From Streptomyces sp. AC555_RSS877 (GTDB taxonomy: Bacteria > Actinomycetota > Actinomycetes > Streptomycetales > Streptomycetaceae), in contig NZ_JAGMUK010000040.1 of NCBI RefSeq assembly GCF_019049245.1, positions 492,149 through 556,148 of the forward strand: a stretch of 64,000 nucleotides of DNA. Direction: 5' to 3'. Below, piece after piece: positions 7,195 to 15,845 of this stretch (positions are counted from its first letter, which is position 1; the number at the start of each line of letters is the position of its first letter). The notes beneath the pieces are model-generated. The model was not told the DNA's origin, made no database searches, and saw only the letters and a program-made list of their open reading frames with translations. Made by a program: the position numbers and the translations under genes.

Positions 7195-9150
7195 TTAGTG
7201 GTTGCCCGACGCGGCCGTGCCCCGGGCGGGCTCGAGCTTCACCCACTTCGCGACGCTCGGCACCCCTCGCTCGTCCAGCAGGAACAGCATGTGCCACCCG
7301 GGCGGGGCGTCGGCCGCCGTTGCCGGGGTCTGCAGGCTCAGCGTGTTGCCGTCACGGTTGTTGATCTTCAGCTTCAGGTGGCGCTGACTGGGGTTCGTCG
7401 AGTGGGTGGCGGTCGTCGGCGCCACCAGGACGGCACTGGCGACCCGTCGCGGCGTGGAGGTCTGCACCGTGAAGGCGGAGTCGTAGTGCAGCGCACCGGC
7501 CGGGGCCCTGTTCAGCTGGGGCCGGTTGCCGACGTGCAGGTACCACGGCTCGAACATCTCGATGCTGCCGTGCATGTCGTCCTTGATGTCCGGGTCGTTG
7601 GCGATCTGCTGGGCCTCGTCGCCGGTGACCAGGATCCGCCCGTCGGGCATCAGGACCGCGTTGGAGTGGTAGCCGCGCGGCAGTCGCTGCACCGGACCGA
7701 GCGTCCAACTGCCGTTGTCGTCGCGCGATTCGGTGTGGCGGTACTTCGGCAGGGCGTTGGGGTTGTACAGGCCGTTGCCGTAGTTGCGGATGTGGAAGGA
7801 GCCGTTGACGGTGAACAGCTTGCCGTCCGGCAAGGTGAGGGTGCTGTCGTTCGCCCGGCCGAAAGCCCGGGGTTCGCGCTTGTTCCAGCTCTTCCCCTTG
7901 GTCAGCTCGTAGGTGTTCGCGTCGTCCCGATTGCCGCCGAGGACCAGGACCGAGTCCGGACCCCGGAAACCGTTGGGGAGGGCTACCGCGGAGCCGTAGA
8001 TGCGCTCGGGGTTGCAGCCCTCACCGTTGCCGTCCCTGGTGTCCTTGCAGGGGACGTTGGGCCGGTCCGGCAGCTTCGCGCGCGTCTCCGTGTCCAGGTC
8101 GAAGACGTACTGTTCGTCGAGCATCCGGCCGAGGCCGTGGACTTTGCCGTCGCGCAGCGTGAACAGGTGCGGATAGTCCTTGGTGAAGGGCGCCCGGGCG
8201 CGAAACGTGTCGACCGGTACGTTCGCGGGCACGTCGCTCTTCTGCCACGGCACGGGGTGCGACCTGGCGGGGAAGCGCTCGACGACGGGTGTGGGGGTGC
8301 CCCAGCCGAGCTCCGACTGGCCAGACATGATGAGCAGCCGGCCGTCGGGGCCCTCCACGACTCCGGGGTACCACCGGCCGACCGACATGTCCGCGTTGCG
8401 GTGCCAGGTCTCGGTCCAGGGGTCGAAGACGAGTGACAGCTTGGCACCGCTGCCGCCGTTGCCGCCCAGGTTGCCTCCGAACACCCCCAGCATGCCGTTG
8501 GGCAGAAAGGCGTGGCCGGAGCAGAAGAACGGTGCCGGGCGCGCCTCGTTCTTGCCGTCCGGCATCACGACCATCGGCGGGGGGACGTTCTTGAACGCGT
8601 CGCGTCCCGTGCCCTTGGCCGGATCCCACAGGTAGGCGCGGCCGGCGTTCTCCTTGCCGATGACGTCGGTGGGGGCGGTCTCCTTCTGGGGGTTGTCCTC
8701 GACCGGTTCGAAGGAGAAGAGCAGCACCTTGCCGGTGGGCAGCATGGCGATGTGGTCGCCGTAGTCCGGTGAGGGGAAGTACTCCGCGAACCGGCCGAAC
8801 TTCTCGGGTGCGTACCGCTTGTTGGTCTCCGCCTGGGACTCGGTCAGCTCCTTCAGCCTCGCCGTGCGGGTCGACTGGGGGTACTCGCCCAGCGCCTTGG
8901 CCGTGACCCGGAGACGGGCGTGCTCCTTCGCGTGCGCCTCGCCCAGGGTGGCGGCCTCGTCGTCTCTCATCTCCTTCTTGACCTGCCGCTCGGTCACACG
9001 GACCTTCTCGGATTCGCCCGCGTCGGTGCCTTCGCTGTGATGGGCACCGTCATGTGCGTACGCGGATGGCGCGGTCAGCACCGTCGCGGCGGTTACCGCG
9101 CAGACGACTGCGCGCGCCAAAAACGCCGCAGAAACTTTTTGTGGGGACAT
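7195..9150 (-). CDS. Secreted galactose-oxidase-like radical copper oxidase (kelch + DUF1929)
   Basis: A 651-residue protein; ATG 9150 follows AAGGAGAACC. Residues 1-32 form a signal peptide ending in SAYA. A kelch-type propeller follows, then the C-terminal DUF1929 domain. The copper-site elements of the galactose oxidase/GlxA family are all visible: the crosslink cysteine in FFCSGHAFLPNG, the tyrosine of RWYPGVVEG, the Tyr-His pair of YHSNAVLMPDGR and the last histidine in THSTNPSQRHL. Such enzymes oxidise alcohols or aldehydes (glycolaldehyde for GlxA) to H2O2 outside the cell. The N-terminal region 33-150 is charged and helical with no known domain. It is divergent from a DyP peroxidase that could consume the peroxide. 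The 5' region holds a 14-bp tandem repeat. Confidence 0.9.
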   Translation of the reverse strand: MSPQKVSAAFLARAVVCAVTAATVLTAPSAYAHDGAHHSEGTDAGESEKVRVTERQVKKEMRDDEAATLGEAHAKEHARLRVTAKALGEYPQSTRTARLKELTESQAETNKRYAPEKFGRFAEYFPSPDYGDHIAMLPTGKVLLFSFEPVEDNPQKETAPTDVIGKENAGRAYLWDPAKGTGRDAFKNVPPPMVVMPDGKNEARPAPFFCSGHAFLPNGMLGVFGGNLGGNGGSGAKLSLVFDPWTETWHRNADMSVGRWYPGVVEGPDGRLLIMSGQSELGWGTPTPVVERFPARSHPVPWQKSDVPANVPVDTFRARAPFTKDYPHLFTLRDGKVHGLGRMLDEQYVFDLDTETRAKLPDRPNVPCKDTRDGNGEGCNPERIYGSAVALPNGFRGPDSVLVLGGNRDDANTYELTKGKSWNKREPRAFGRANDSTLTLPDGKLFTVNGSFHIRNYGNGLYNPNALPKYRHTESRDDNGSWTLGPVQRLPRGYHSNAVLMPDGRILVTGDEAQQIANDPDIKDDMHGSIEMFEPWYLHVGNRPQLNRAPAGALHYDSAFTVQTSTPRRVASAVLVAPTTATHSTNPSQRHLKLKINNRDGNTLSLQTPATAADAPPGWHMLFLLDERGVPSVAKWVKLEPARGTAASGNH

Positions 9151-9216
9151 GGTTCTCCTTGCCGTCCGAGGGCGTGAGGGAACGGAATGCAGTGAAGAGA
9201 AAGCGGAAAGGTGGAG

Positions 9217-9280
9217 CGGAGAATCCGAAACGGAGAATCCGAAACGGAGAATCCGAAACGGAGAATCCGAAACGGAGAAC
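9217..9280. repeat. Four-copy 14-bp tandem repeat in the leader of the oxidase gene
   Basis: CGGAGAATCCGAAA is repeated exactly at 9217, 9231, 9245 and 9259, then a partial copy (CGGAGAAC) and degenerate variants to about 9325. The array lies 67-130 bases upstream of the oxidase ATG. It contains no frame of its own and could be a slipped-strand region or a cluster of binding sites. Confidence 0.85.
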
Positions 9281-9445
9281 GCGAAGCAGGGAACGCGTAA
9301 CGCGGGACTCGAAACAGGGCACGTGAAACCGGGGAGAGAAAGGCGAAGGTGAACGAGCCCGGCGGGCATGCCTGAAGGGGCATTACCCAGCCTTTCCATC
9401 AATCGGCCCGCAGTAACATCCGAAAACGCTTGCGAGTCGTCACTC

Positions 9446-9462
9446 ACTCCTTGCGCAGGAGT
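9446..9462. promoter_or_regulatory. Short inverted repeat in the divergent oxidase/DyP intergenic region
   Basis: ACTCCT and AGGAGT flank a 5-base spacer. It sits between the divergent oxidase and DyP genes and is the only clear inverted repeat there besides the tandem array. An operator role is only a possibility. Confidence 0.3.
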
Positions 9463-9658
9463 GTGTCACTACGGCTCAGTTGGTGGTGAATCGAGGCATC
9501 GGGGCAGGTGAGTGGGTGCGTGACGACCATGCGCTCCGCCATACAGGTGAACCCTGGGGGTTTTTATGGGGTCGATTAGAGCGCTTCCCTATCGTCAATT
9601 TCGACGGGGCAGCAGGAGTCGACATCGTTCCGCCGAATTCTCCGGAGGAAGTGCACGC

Positions 9659-11578
9659 ATGGCCACAGCAACGACCGACCCCCACAACCTTTTCCTGCGC
9701 GAGGACGCCGAGACTCAGGGCGACGTGCTCGCCGGGTTCAAGAAAGACCACATGCAGCTGCTGTTCCTGCGGTTCGAGAGCCAGGAAATGGCTCGTACCT
9801 GGTTGAAGCAGTTGCGGCCGCTGATCGCCACGACCAAGCAGGTGGCGACATTCAACAGGGAGTTCTCCCGGGCCCGCTCGTACTCGGGCGGCGACGACCC
9901 GCGGAACCTGAACGCGCTCTGGTACGGCCTCAGTCTCACCTTCGAAGGCCTGAAGTTCCTCACCGGCCACAACCCGCTGCCCGGCGTCGACGGCAACAGC
10001 ACCGACGGCCCGCTCAAGGCCTTCGTCGAGGGGCCGGCCAAGCGGGCGGCGGTGCTCGGTGACACGGGTCAGAACGCCCCGCAGAACTGGCTCTTCGGCA
10101 ACTTCGGCGACGGACGGGTCCACGCGGTGCTCACCCTCGCCGCCGACCAGGCGCACGTACTGCGGGCCACTCTCGGAGACGTCCGGCAGGATCTCGCCCG
10201 CGCCGAGATCGTCACCGTCTACGAGCAGGAGGGCGCCACCCTGGAAGGCCCCCGCCGGGGCCGTGAGCACTTCGGCTTCAAGGACGGTGTCAGCGAGCCG
10301 GCGATCAAGCACCTCGATGAGCCCGACCCGGAGAACCCCGTCTACGAGAAGGGCCATCCCGGCACCATCCTCGTCAAACCCGGCGAGTTCGTCGTTGGGC
10401 TGGAGCGGGAGCGCCCGCACCCCCTGCCGTACCCGGAGTGGGCGCAGCACGGCTCTTTCCAGGTGGTGCGCCGGCTGGCCCAGGACGTCCCCGGCTGGTG
10501 GGCCGGCGTGGCCGCCCAGCTGAAGGTGCTGAAGGAGGCGAAGGGTGCGCCCCCGGAGGCCACGACCGAGTGGCTGGCGGCCCGGCTCGTCGGACGCTGG
10601 CGCTCCGGAACTCCGGTGGCGAAGTGCCCGCACGCGGACATGTCGTACAACGCGGAGTCGTCCAACGACAACCTGATCTCGTTCAGGGACGACCCCAGGG
10701 GAACGACCACCCCGCTCTGGTCACACCTGCGCAAGACCAACCCCCGCGACGGCTTCCCCGACCGGGACAAGAAGGGAGAGTTCCACCCGGACACCAAGTT
10801 CAACCACCGCCGGATCATGCGCCGCGGCATCCCGTACGGCCTGCCGTTCGACCCGTCCGCCTCGGCGCTCAACGGTCCGGACGGGCCGCGCGGCCTGGTG
10901 TTCGTCTGCTATCAGGCCGATCTCTTCCGGCAGTTCGAGTTCATCCAACGGGACTGGATGAACGACGAGACGTTCCCCAAGCCCAACCCCGACACCCACC
11001 ACGAGCAGGTGGACCCGGGCCCGCTGCCCAACGGCGCCGACCCCGTGGCGGGCGAGGAGACGGTGGTCTGCTGGGAGCGCCCCCAGGGTGGCGAGCCGGT
11101 CGCGCTGAAGTTCGCCCAGTTCGTACGGACCGAGGGGGCGGTGTACGCCTTCGTGCCGTCGGTCTCGGTCATCGACCAGCTGGCCGAGGGCCGGATGAAC
11201 ACCAACATGGTCGTCTCGGGCCTGACGATCTTCACGGTCAACAGTTTCGACAACACCGAGCGTGACACGGTCGACTCGGGCACGGTGCGGCTGGTGCTCC
11301 GGGACGACGGCAACCTCGTGGTCATCGACAACAGCAACGACAGGATCCTGTGGGCCACGGACACCGCCAACCCGGCCGGCGCGAAGACACAAGCCAGGTT
11401 CCAGGACGGGGAGTTCTTCGTCTGCACCGTGAAGGAGCGCAACCAGATCGACCAGAAGCTCTGGACCTCCGGCACCGCGGGCCGACCAGAGGCGAAGCTC
11501 GTCGTCCAAGCGGACGGCAACGTGGTGATCTACCACCATGGTGAGGCGATCTGGCACACGGACACGGCACTGCGCTGA
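9659..11578 (+). CDS. DyP-type peroxidase with C-terminal bulb-type (mannose-binding-like) lectin domain
   Basis: A 639-residue protein; ATG 9659 follows GGAGGA. The DyP signature GFKDG is at residues 206-210, with the distal aspartate at 209. WSHLRKTNPRDG probably supplies the proximal haem histidine, and HRRIMRRGIPYG follows. From about residue 525 the sequence changes to a beta-prism lectin: LVLRDDGNLVVIDNSNDRIL and later VQADGNVVIYHHGEAIW, the latter matching the QxDxNxVxY sugar-binding motif except for a few positions. DyP enzymes use H2O2 to oxidise dyes and phenols. The lectin part suggests targeting to glycan. No Tat or Sec signal is visible, unlike DtpA, so export is unclear. The gene is divergent from the radical copper oxidase and is ended by the hairpin at 11610-11637. 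Confidence 0.88.
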   Translation: MATATTDPHNLFLREDAETQGDVLAGFKKDHMQLLFLRFESQEMARTWLKQLRPLIATTKQVATFNREFSRARSYSGGDDPRNLNALWYGLSLTFEGLKFLTGHNPLPGVDGNSTDGPLKAFVEGPAKRAAVLGDTGQNAPQNWLFGNFGDGRVHAVLTLAADQAHVLRATLGDVRQDLARAEIVTVYEQEGATLEGPRRGREHFGFKDGVSEPAIKHLDEPDPENPVYEKGHPGTILVKPGEFVVGLERERPHPLPYPEWAQHGSFQVVRRLAQDVPGWWAGVAAQLKVLKEAKGAPPEATTEWLAARLVGRWRSGTPVAKCPHADMSYNAESSNDNLISFRDDPRGTTTPLWSHLRKTNPRDGFPDRDKKGEFHPDTKFNHRRIMRRGIPYGLPFDPSASALNGPDGPRGLVFVCYQADLFRQFEFIQRDWMNDETFPKPNPDTHHEQVDPGPLPNGADPVAGEETVVCWERPQGGEPVALKFAQFVRTEGAVYAFVPSVSVIDQLAEGRMNTNMVVSGLTIFTVNSFDNTERDTVDSGTVRLVLRDDGNLVVIDNSNDRILWATDTANPAGAKTQARFQDGEFFVCTVKERNQIDQKLWTSGTAGRPEAKLVVQADGNVVIYHHGEAIWHTDTALR

Positions 11579-11609
11579 GACCCACCGCGCGCGTCGGCCC
11601 CCTCGGCAG

Positions 11610-11637
11610 CCCACCCGCCCCACCAGGGGCGGGTGGG
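11610..11637. terminator. Bidirectional terminator between the DyP gene and the biosynthetic operon
   Basis: Perfect 12-bp arms (CCCACCCGCCCC with its complement) around a 4-base loop ACCA, located between two convergent genes. Confidence 0.85.
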
Positions 11638-11661
11638 TTCAGCGTCGGCCCGCCGGGACCG

Positions 11662-12462
11662 TCAGTCCGTCGGACCGAGGAGGCAGCAGTGCTGCCGTTC
11701 CGGCGCGACCGGCGGACGTATCTCGGCGGTAGGGAAGAGCGATCTCGCGTGGTCCGGACTCCACAGCACGTCGTACCGCCCGCACGGGCCGATGGGGGCG
11801 CGGGCGTCGAACAGCAGGGTGTGGTCCACGACCGCGCACCAGGGCGCCTCCTGCGCGTGCTCGACGGCGGCGTCCAGGTGCGCCGGAACCGGCCGTGGCT
11901 CCGACGTGCTCCCCAAGGAGCGGCTGTTGAGCCGCCACCGCACGTTGGACTCCTGTCCCTCGCCCCGTGGCGCCCAGTTGGGGGCGATGAAGGTGAAGGC
12001 GAGCACCCCGCCGTCGGCCAGCAGTGACCGCAGCGCACGCACGAGTTCCACGGTCTCGTGGTCCGGTGTGTGGGTGAAGACGGAGTAGGCGAGGACGTAG
12101 TCGAAACGCGGCGTCAGTGCGGGCGGGTCAAGCCCGGGGACCCCGCCGGGATGGAACTGCGGGTTGTACCGGTCGTAGAAGATCCAGTGCGCCTGCGGTC
12201 GGCGTCGGCGTCCCTCCTCGATCGCGGTCCGGGACACGTCCACGCACCAGTACAGCGACGGCTGGACGCGGCCCGCGGCCTCCTCCAGGAACGTGCCGAC
12301 GTTCCCGCCGAAGTCCAGCACCCTGCGCCCGGACCAGTCCGGCCGGCCGAGTTGGGCATCGAAGTAGGCGAACTGGCCGGTCTTCGTCGAGATGGAGGAC
12401 ACCCGCCGGGGCCGGGCGTCGCCGCGGCGCGGAAGGGGCTGCCGTCCGGGAAGGGTGCTCAC
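11662..12462 (-). CDS. Class I SAM-dependent methyltransferase (last gene of the biosynthetic operon)
   Basis: A 266-residue protein starting at GTG 12462, which overlaps the P450 stop (GTGA). Motif I is VLDFGGNVGTFLEEA. The acidic residue of motif II follows in YWCVDVSRTAIEEG. FDYVLAYSVFTHTPDHE and LLADGGVLAFTFIAPNW fill the later Rossmann positions. It is a free-standing small-molecule methyltransferase by its looks, but the acceptor (O, N or C) is not readable. It probably tailors the product of the operon that runs from 19733 down to 11662. Confidence 0.83.
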   Translation of the reverse strand: MSTLPGRQPLPRRGDARPRRVSSISTKTGQFAYFDAQLGRPDWSGRRVLDFGGNVGTFLEEAAGRVQPSLYWCVDVSRTAIEEGRRRRPQAHWIFYDRYNPQFHPGGVPGLDPPALTPRFDYVLAYSVFTHTPDHETVELVRALRSLLADGGVLAFTFIAPNWAPRGEGQESNVRWRLNSRSLGSTSEPRPVPAHLDAAVEHAQEAPWCAVVDHTLLFDARAPIGPCGRYDVLWSPDHARSLFPTAEIRPPVAPERQHCCLLGPTD

Positions 12463-13655
12463 CAGGTGACGGGAAGGGCGGCGACGGCCTGGATGCGCTG
12501 GTGCTCCTTCCAGCCGGCGGACGCTTCGGGCGCCGCCGGCCGCAGGTTCGGAAAGCGGGCGAGCAGCGAGGTGAGGGCGATCCGCAGTTCCGCCCGCGCC
12601 AGATGGGAGGCGAGGCAGCGGTGGATGCCGTGGCCGAAGGCCACATGCGGATTGGGGTCACGGCCCAGGTCGAGGCGCTCGGCGTCGGTGAAGACGTCCG
12701 TGTCGTGGTTGGCGGAGTTGATCGAGACGACGACGGACTCTCCGGCACGGACGGTGATCCCGGCGATGTCCACGTCCTCGGTGGCCACCCGGATCTGACC
12801 GTCCCTCAGCACCAGGTGATACCTCAGCAGTTCCTCCACCGCTCCCTCCACGAGCGCGGGGTCCTCCCGCAGCCGTGCGAGGTCGGCGGGCCGGCGCAGC
12901 AGTGTGCCCAGGGCGGAGGCCAGGACGGCGGTGACGACCGTGTGGCCCGCGAACAGCAGACTGACGCCGACGCCGGTCAACTCGGCGTCGGAGAGCGCAC
13001 CGTGCTCGTCGTGAGCGGTGACCAGGCTGCTGAACAGATCGTCGCCGGGCGCCGCGCGCCGGGCGTCCATCAGGGCGGCCAGGTAGTCGCACATTTCCCG
13101 CTGAGCCGCCGTGATGCGCTCCAGGGGGCCCTTGCCGTTCATGGTGTCCGCCAGGGTCAGGATCCGGTCGCTGTCCCCGGCCGGGACGCCCAGCCAGGCG
13201 CAGATCACGGCCACGGGCAGGGGGCGCGCGAAGTCGGCGACCAGGTCGGCGGGCGGGCCGGTCTCGGCCAGGGTGTCGAGCAGACCGTCGGTGATCTTCC
13301 GGATCACCGACAGCGACCGGTGGACCTGCCGCGCCCTGAACTCCGGCATGACCAGCCGCCGCAGCCGGGCGTGGTCCGGCGGCTCGGTGTCCCGGAGGAG
13401 GGTGACACCGGACGGGAAGGGGGTGGTGAACAGCCGGGGCGCGTCGGGCCCGGTGTGGGCGGTGACGCTGAAGCGCCGGTCACGCAGTACGTGACGTACG
13501 TCCTCGTACCGGGTCACCAGCCACACCTCGTGTCCGCTGGCGACGACCACACGGGTCGCCGGTTCGTTCTCGCGCAGATGGGCCAGCCTCTCGAACACCT
13601 CGGCGTGGTCACGGGTGTCGAAAGGAAAAGCCACGGGCGGGCTCGGGACGGGCAT
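12459..13655 (-). CDS. Cytochrome P450 with a non-canonical oxygen-activation helix
   Basis: About 398 residues; I prefer ATG 13655, 8 bases after GAGGAG, over the GTG three codons earlier. The haem-binding loop FGHGIHRCLASHLARAE contains the thiolate cysteine, and the ExxR motif is EELLR. The I helix reads LLFAGHTVVTAVL: the acid-alcohol pair normally seen as AGxET is replaced by Thr-Val. P450s lacking that pair often use substrate-assisted proton delivery or catalyse unusual reactions. Bacterial class I type, needing a ferredoxin that is not encoded nearby. Its start lies 22 bases after the acyl-CoA-dehydrogenase-like stop and its stop overlaps the methyltransferase start. Confidence 0.88.
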   Translation of the reverse strand: MPVPSPPVAFPFDTRDHAEVFERLAHLRENEPATRVVVASGHEVWLVTRYEDVRHVLRDRRFSVTAHTGPDAPRLFTTPFPSGVTLLRDTEPPDHARLRRLVMPEFRARQVHRSLSVIRKITDGLLDTLAETGPPADLVADFARPLPVAVICAWLGVPAGDSDRILTLADTMNGKGPLERITAAQREMCDYLAALMDARRAAPGDDLFSSLVTAHDEHGALSDAELTGVGVSLLFAGHTVVTAVLASALGTLLRRPADLARLREDPALVEGAVEELLRYHLVLRDGQIRVATEDVDIAGITVRAGESVVVSINSANHDTDVFTDAERLDLGRDPNPHVAFGHGIHRCLASHLARAELRIALTSLLARFPNLRPAAPEASAGWKEHQRIQAVAALPVTW

Positions 13656-13676
13656 CGAAGCCACTCCTCACGCGAC

Positions 13677-14936
13677 TCAGGGTTTGTGGAAGGACGGGTC
13701 GTGGTGCTCACCGAGTGCGGCACGGCCGATGGTGGCGAGGATGTGGTCGTCGTTGTCGTGGCGCTGGTAGAAGGTCAGGTCGCGCAGGATCCGCTCCACC
13801 GGGCTGGGGCGGACCAGGCTGCGGGCACCGCAGGCACGGATGCAGTGGTGCACGGTCTCCTCGGCCAGGTGCTCGATGACATGGCGGGCCTTGCTGCCGG
13901 CGATCCTGGCCTCGTCCGCCCGGCCCTCGTCCCACAGCGCGGCGACATGGCGCAGCCACAGACGGGCCGTGTCCACGTTGACCGCCATGCTGCCCGCCCG
14001 CTGCCGGACGTACGGGTCGGCCCCCTTGTCCTGCTTCTTGATGTACGCCAGCCCGTAGGCGCACGCGGCCTGGGCGGCGCCCAGGAAGCTGGAGGCGTAG
14101 TGGGGGACGAAGGCGGCCTGCCACTGTCCGGTGAGATAACTGCCGGGCGGGCCGATAAGGCGGTCGCGGGGGATGAACGTGTCGTTGAACCGCACCATGT
14201 GGCTGACCGTCGCGCGCATGCCCACCGGGTCCCACCACGCACTGTCGACGGTCACGGTCGGGTCGGACAGATCGCAGGCGAGCATGAGCAGTTCGCTGCC
14301 CGCGATCCCGCCGCCTGCGGCTGCCGGGACGTTCGGGGCGGGCCGCGCGTGCCGGGCTCCGCCGGGTCCGGCCGGGTCGACGAACAGGATGGCCCACTGG
14401 GCGCCGGTGGCGCTGGTGGCGAACGCCTTCGTGCCCCGTACCGTCCAGCCGCCCTCGACCGGGGTGAGCACGGTGCCGAAACGGCTGGTCTCCCCGGGCT
14501 TGGGGGCCCGGGGCTCGCCGCTCCAGGCCACCCACTTCTCCCCGCGCTCGACCACGCCCGCGAACCAGCGCCGCTTCTGCTCGGGCGTTCCCAGGGCGTC
14601 GATGAGCACCAGGGAGTTGGCGTGCCCCTCCCAGCAGCGCGCCAGTGACAGATCGGCCGAGGCGAGGGTGGTGGTCAGTTCCCACAGGGGCAGTGTGTTG
14701 CGCTGCTGCGGGCCCAGGCCCAGTCCGCCGTACTCGCGCGGTACGGCGGCCGCCAGCAGACCGGCCGTGAACAGGTCGTCGAAGTCCTCGGCCGGGAAGG
14801 CGGCCCTGCGGTCGTAGTCGTCCGCGCGGGCGGAGAACGTCTGCGTGGCCAGCTTCTCCGCGCGGTCGAGGGCGACTTGGTCTCCGAGGACCGGACCGTG
14901 CGGATGGTGAGGGCCGTGCGCCAGGTCGGCGGTCAT
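13677..14936 (-). CDS. Acyl-CoA dehydrogenase-like flavoprotein
   Basis: A 419-residue protein; ATG 14936 overlaps the stop of the previous gene (ATGA). The N-terminal helical domain (LFTAGLLAAAVPREYGGLGL), the central beta domain (WVAWSGEP, TKAFATSATGAQWAILFV) and the C-terminal helical bundle are in the acyl-CoA dehydrogenase order. I could not identify the catalytic glutamate with certainty. Such proteins in biosynthetic clusters desaturate carrier-bound acyl groups or act as flavin monooxygenases. The substrate here is unknown. Confidence 0.83.
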   Translation of the reverse strand: MTADLAHGPHHPHGPVLGDQVALDRAEKLATQTFSARADDYDRRAAFPAEDFDDLFTAGLLAAAVPREYGGLGLGPQQRNTLPLWELTTTLASADLSLARCWEGHANSLVLIDALGTPEQKRRWFAGVVERGEKWVAWSGEPRAPKPGETSRFGTVLTPVEGGWTVRGTKAFATSATGAQWAILFVDPAGPGGARHARPAPNVPAAAGGGIAGSELLMLACDLSDPTVTVDSAWWDPVGMRATVSHMVRFNDTFIPRDRLIGPPGSYLTGQWQAAFVPHYASSFLGAAQAACAYGLAYIKKQDKGADPYVRQRAGSMAVNVDTARLWLRHVAALWDEGRADEARIAGSKARHVIEHLAEETVHHCIRACGARSLVRPSPVERILRDLTFYQRHDNDDHILATIGRAALGEHHDPSFHKP

Positions 14937-15340
14937 GGGAGAGGTGCCCCTTCCGGTGGTTCGGACGGCTGGGGGAGTCCCGGACGGTAGTAGTGGGCCC
15001 GGTACATCACAGGCGGCACCCGCTGGTCGTCGGGGTGGGCCGTGTGGATGTCGATGGTCAGCAGGCCGCGGTTGAGATAGCCGCACAGGACGGCGGCCCG
15101 GACGCCGAGCCGCCCCTCGGCGAGGAAGCCCACGGCCGGGCCGTCGCCGCCCGCGTCGACCAGTGGTGTGGCGGCGAGTGCGGTGTGGGTGTCGGGGACG
15201 CCGGGGCCGCCCTCGGCGATACTCAGCGCGAGCCGGCCCTCGTCCTCCACGGCGTCGACGAGCCGGATGCCGGTGGCGGTGGTGTCGAAGTTGACCCAGC
15301 CGCCGGTGAGGTCGCCCAGGCCGGTGTGCGGTGCCGTCAT
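14933..15340 (-). CDS. Unknown small beta-rich protein, paralogue of the next gene upstream
   Basis: A 135-residue protein coupled by ATGA overlaps at both ends. I do not recognise the family. It begins GLGDLTGGWVNFDTTATGI and later has AAVLCGYLNRGLLTIDIHT. The same order (G-x-W-x-N-x-D near the start, then VLxxYxxxGxLxT) is found in its upstream neighbour at 15337-15783, so the two are probably an old tandem duplication. The alternating hydrophobic pattern suggests a small beta barrel, lipocalin-like at most. Being locked inside the operon, it is likely needed for the product. Confidence 0.72.
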   Translation of the reverse strand: MTAPHTGLGDLTGGWVNFDTTATGIRLVDAVEDEGRLALSIAEGGPGVPDTHTALAATPLVDAGGDGPAVGFLAEGRLGVRAAVLCGYLNRGLLTIDIHTAHPDDQRVPPVMYRAHYYRPGLPQPSEPPEGAPLP

Positions 15341-15783
15341 ACGGCCTCCTCCGCCCGGTGGAAGAACGAGCGGGTCCACTCGCCGGGGCCCCCGCCGTCG
15401 AGGGGCACGCTGGAAGCGGTGGTCACCAGGATGCCGGTCTTGTAGTAGGCGGACAGGACGGTGCGGAGGTCGCCGAGTTCGTAGACGGCGCAGAAAGACC
15501 AGGCCACGGATGGCGCGCCGGGCGCGGTGTAGACGGCCGCCGGTGCCTCGCCCCAGTCGCGCGGCTGCCGGCCCGCCGGGGAGCGGCCGGCCGCCGCCGG
15601 GCTGCCGAGGGCCCGTACGGACAGGCCCTTTCCGCACTCGGCGACGGTCAGCCGGAGCGGGCCCTTGGACACCGCTCCACGGTCGGTGTTGAGCCAGTCG
15701 CCCAACAGGGCCGATACGTCAGGGCCCTCCGGTGCGGGCGGCTCGGCCGATGACGGCGTACCTGCCGTCGAGCGGATGGTCAT
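15337..15783 (-). CDS. Unknown small beta-rich protein, paralogue of the next gene downstream
   Basis: A 148-residue protein; ATG 15783 follows AAGGAGA. An unstructured, proline-rich N-terminus of about 24 residues precedes LLGDWLNTDRGAVSKGPLRL, which lines up with GGWVNFDTTATGI of the neighbour. Further on, RTVLSAYYKTGILVTTASS lines up with AAVLCGYLNRGLLTIDIHT. No signal peptide or catalytic motif is visible. It lies 62 bp after the dehydroquinase/shikimate dehydrogenase fusion, the largest gap in the operon, so an internal promoter there is possible. Confidence 0.72.
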   Translation of the reverse strand: MTIRSTAGTPSSAEPPAPEGPDVSALLGDWLNTDRGAVSKGPLRLTVAECGKGLSVRALGSPAAAGRSPAGRQPRDWGEAPAAVYTAPGAPSVAWSFCAVYELGDLRTVLSAYYKTGILVTTASSVPLDGGGPGEWTRSFFHRAEEAV

Positions 15784-15845
15784 GACCTGGTCTCCTTCCC
15801 CAGAGGTTCACCCTGCGGTCTTCCGACAGGGGTGTCCTGGCCGTG

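Noticed and set aside
9217..9280. CRISPR-like array
   Set aside because: The 14-bp units are directly adjacent with no spacers and no cas genes are nearby, so it is a simple tandem repeat.
12117..14648. 843-codon frame on the plus strand across the P450 and acyl-CoA dehydrogenase genes
   Set aside because: It is antisense to two well-supported genes and has no domain; GC-rich third positions keep such frames open.
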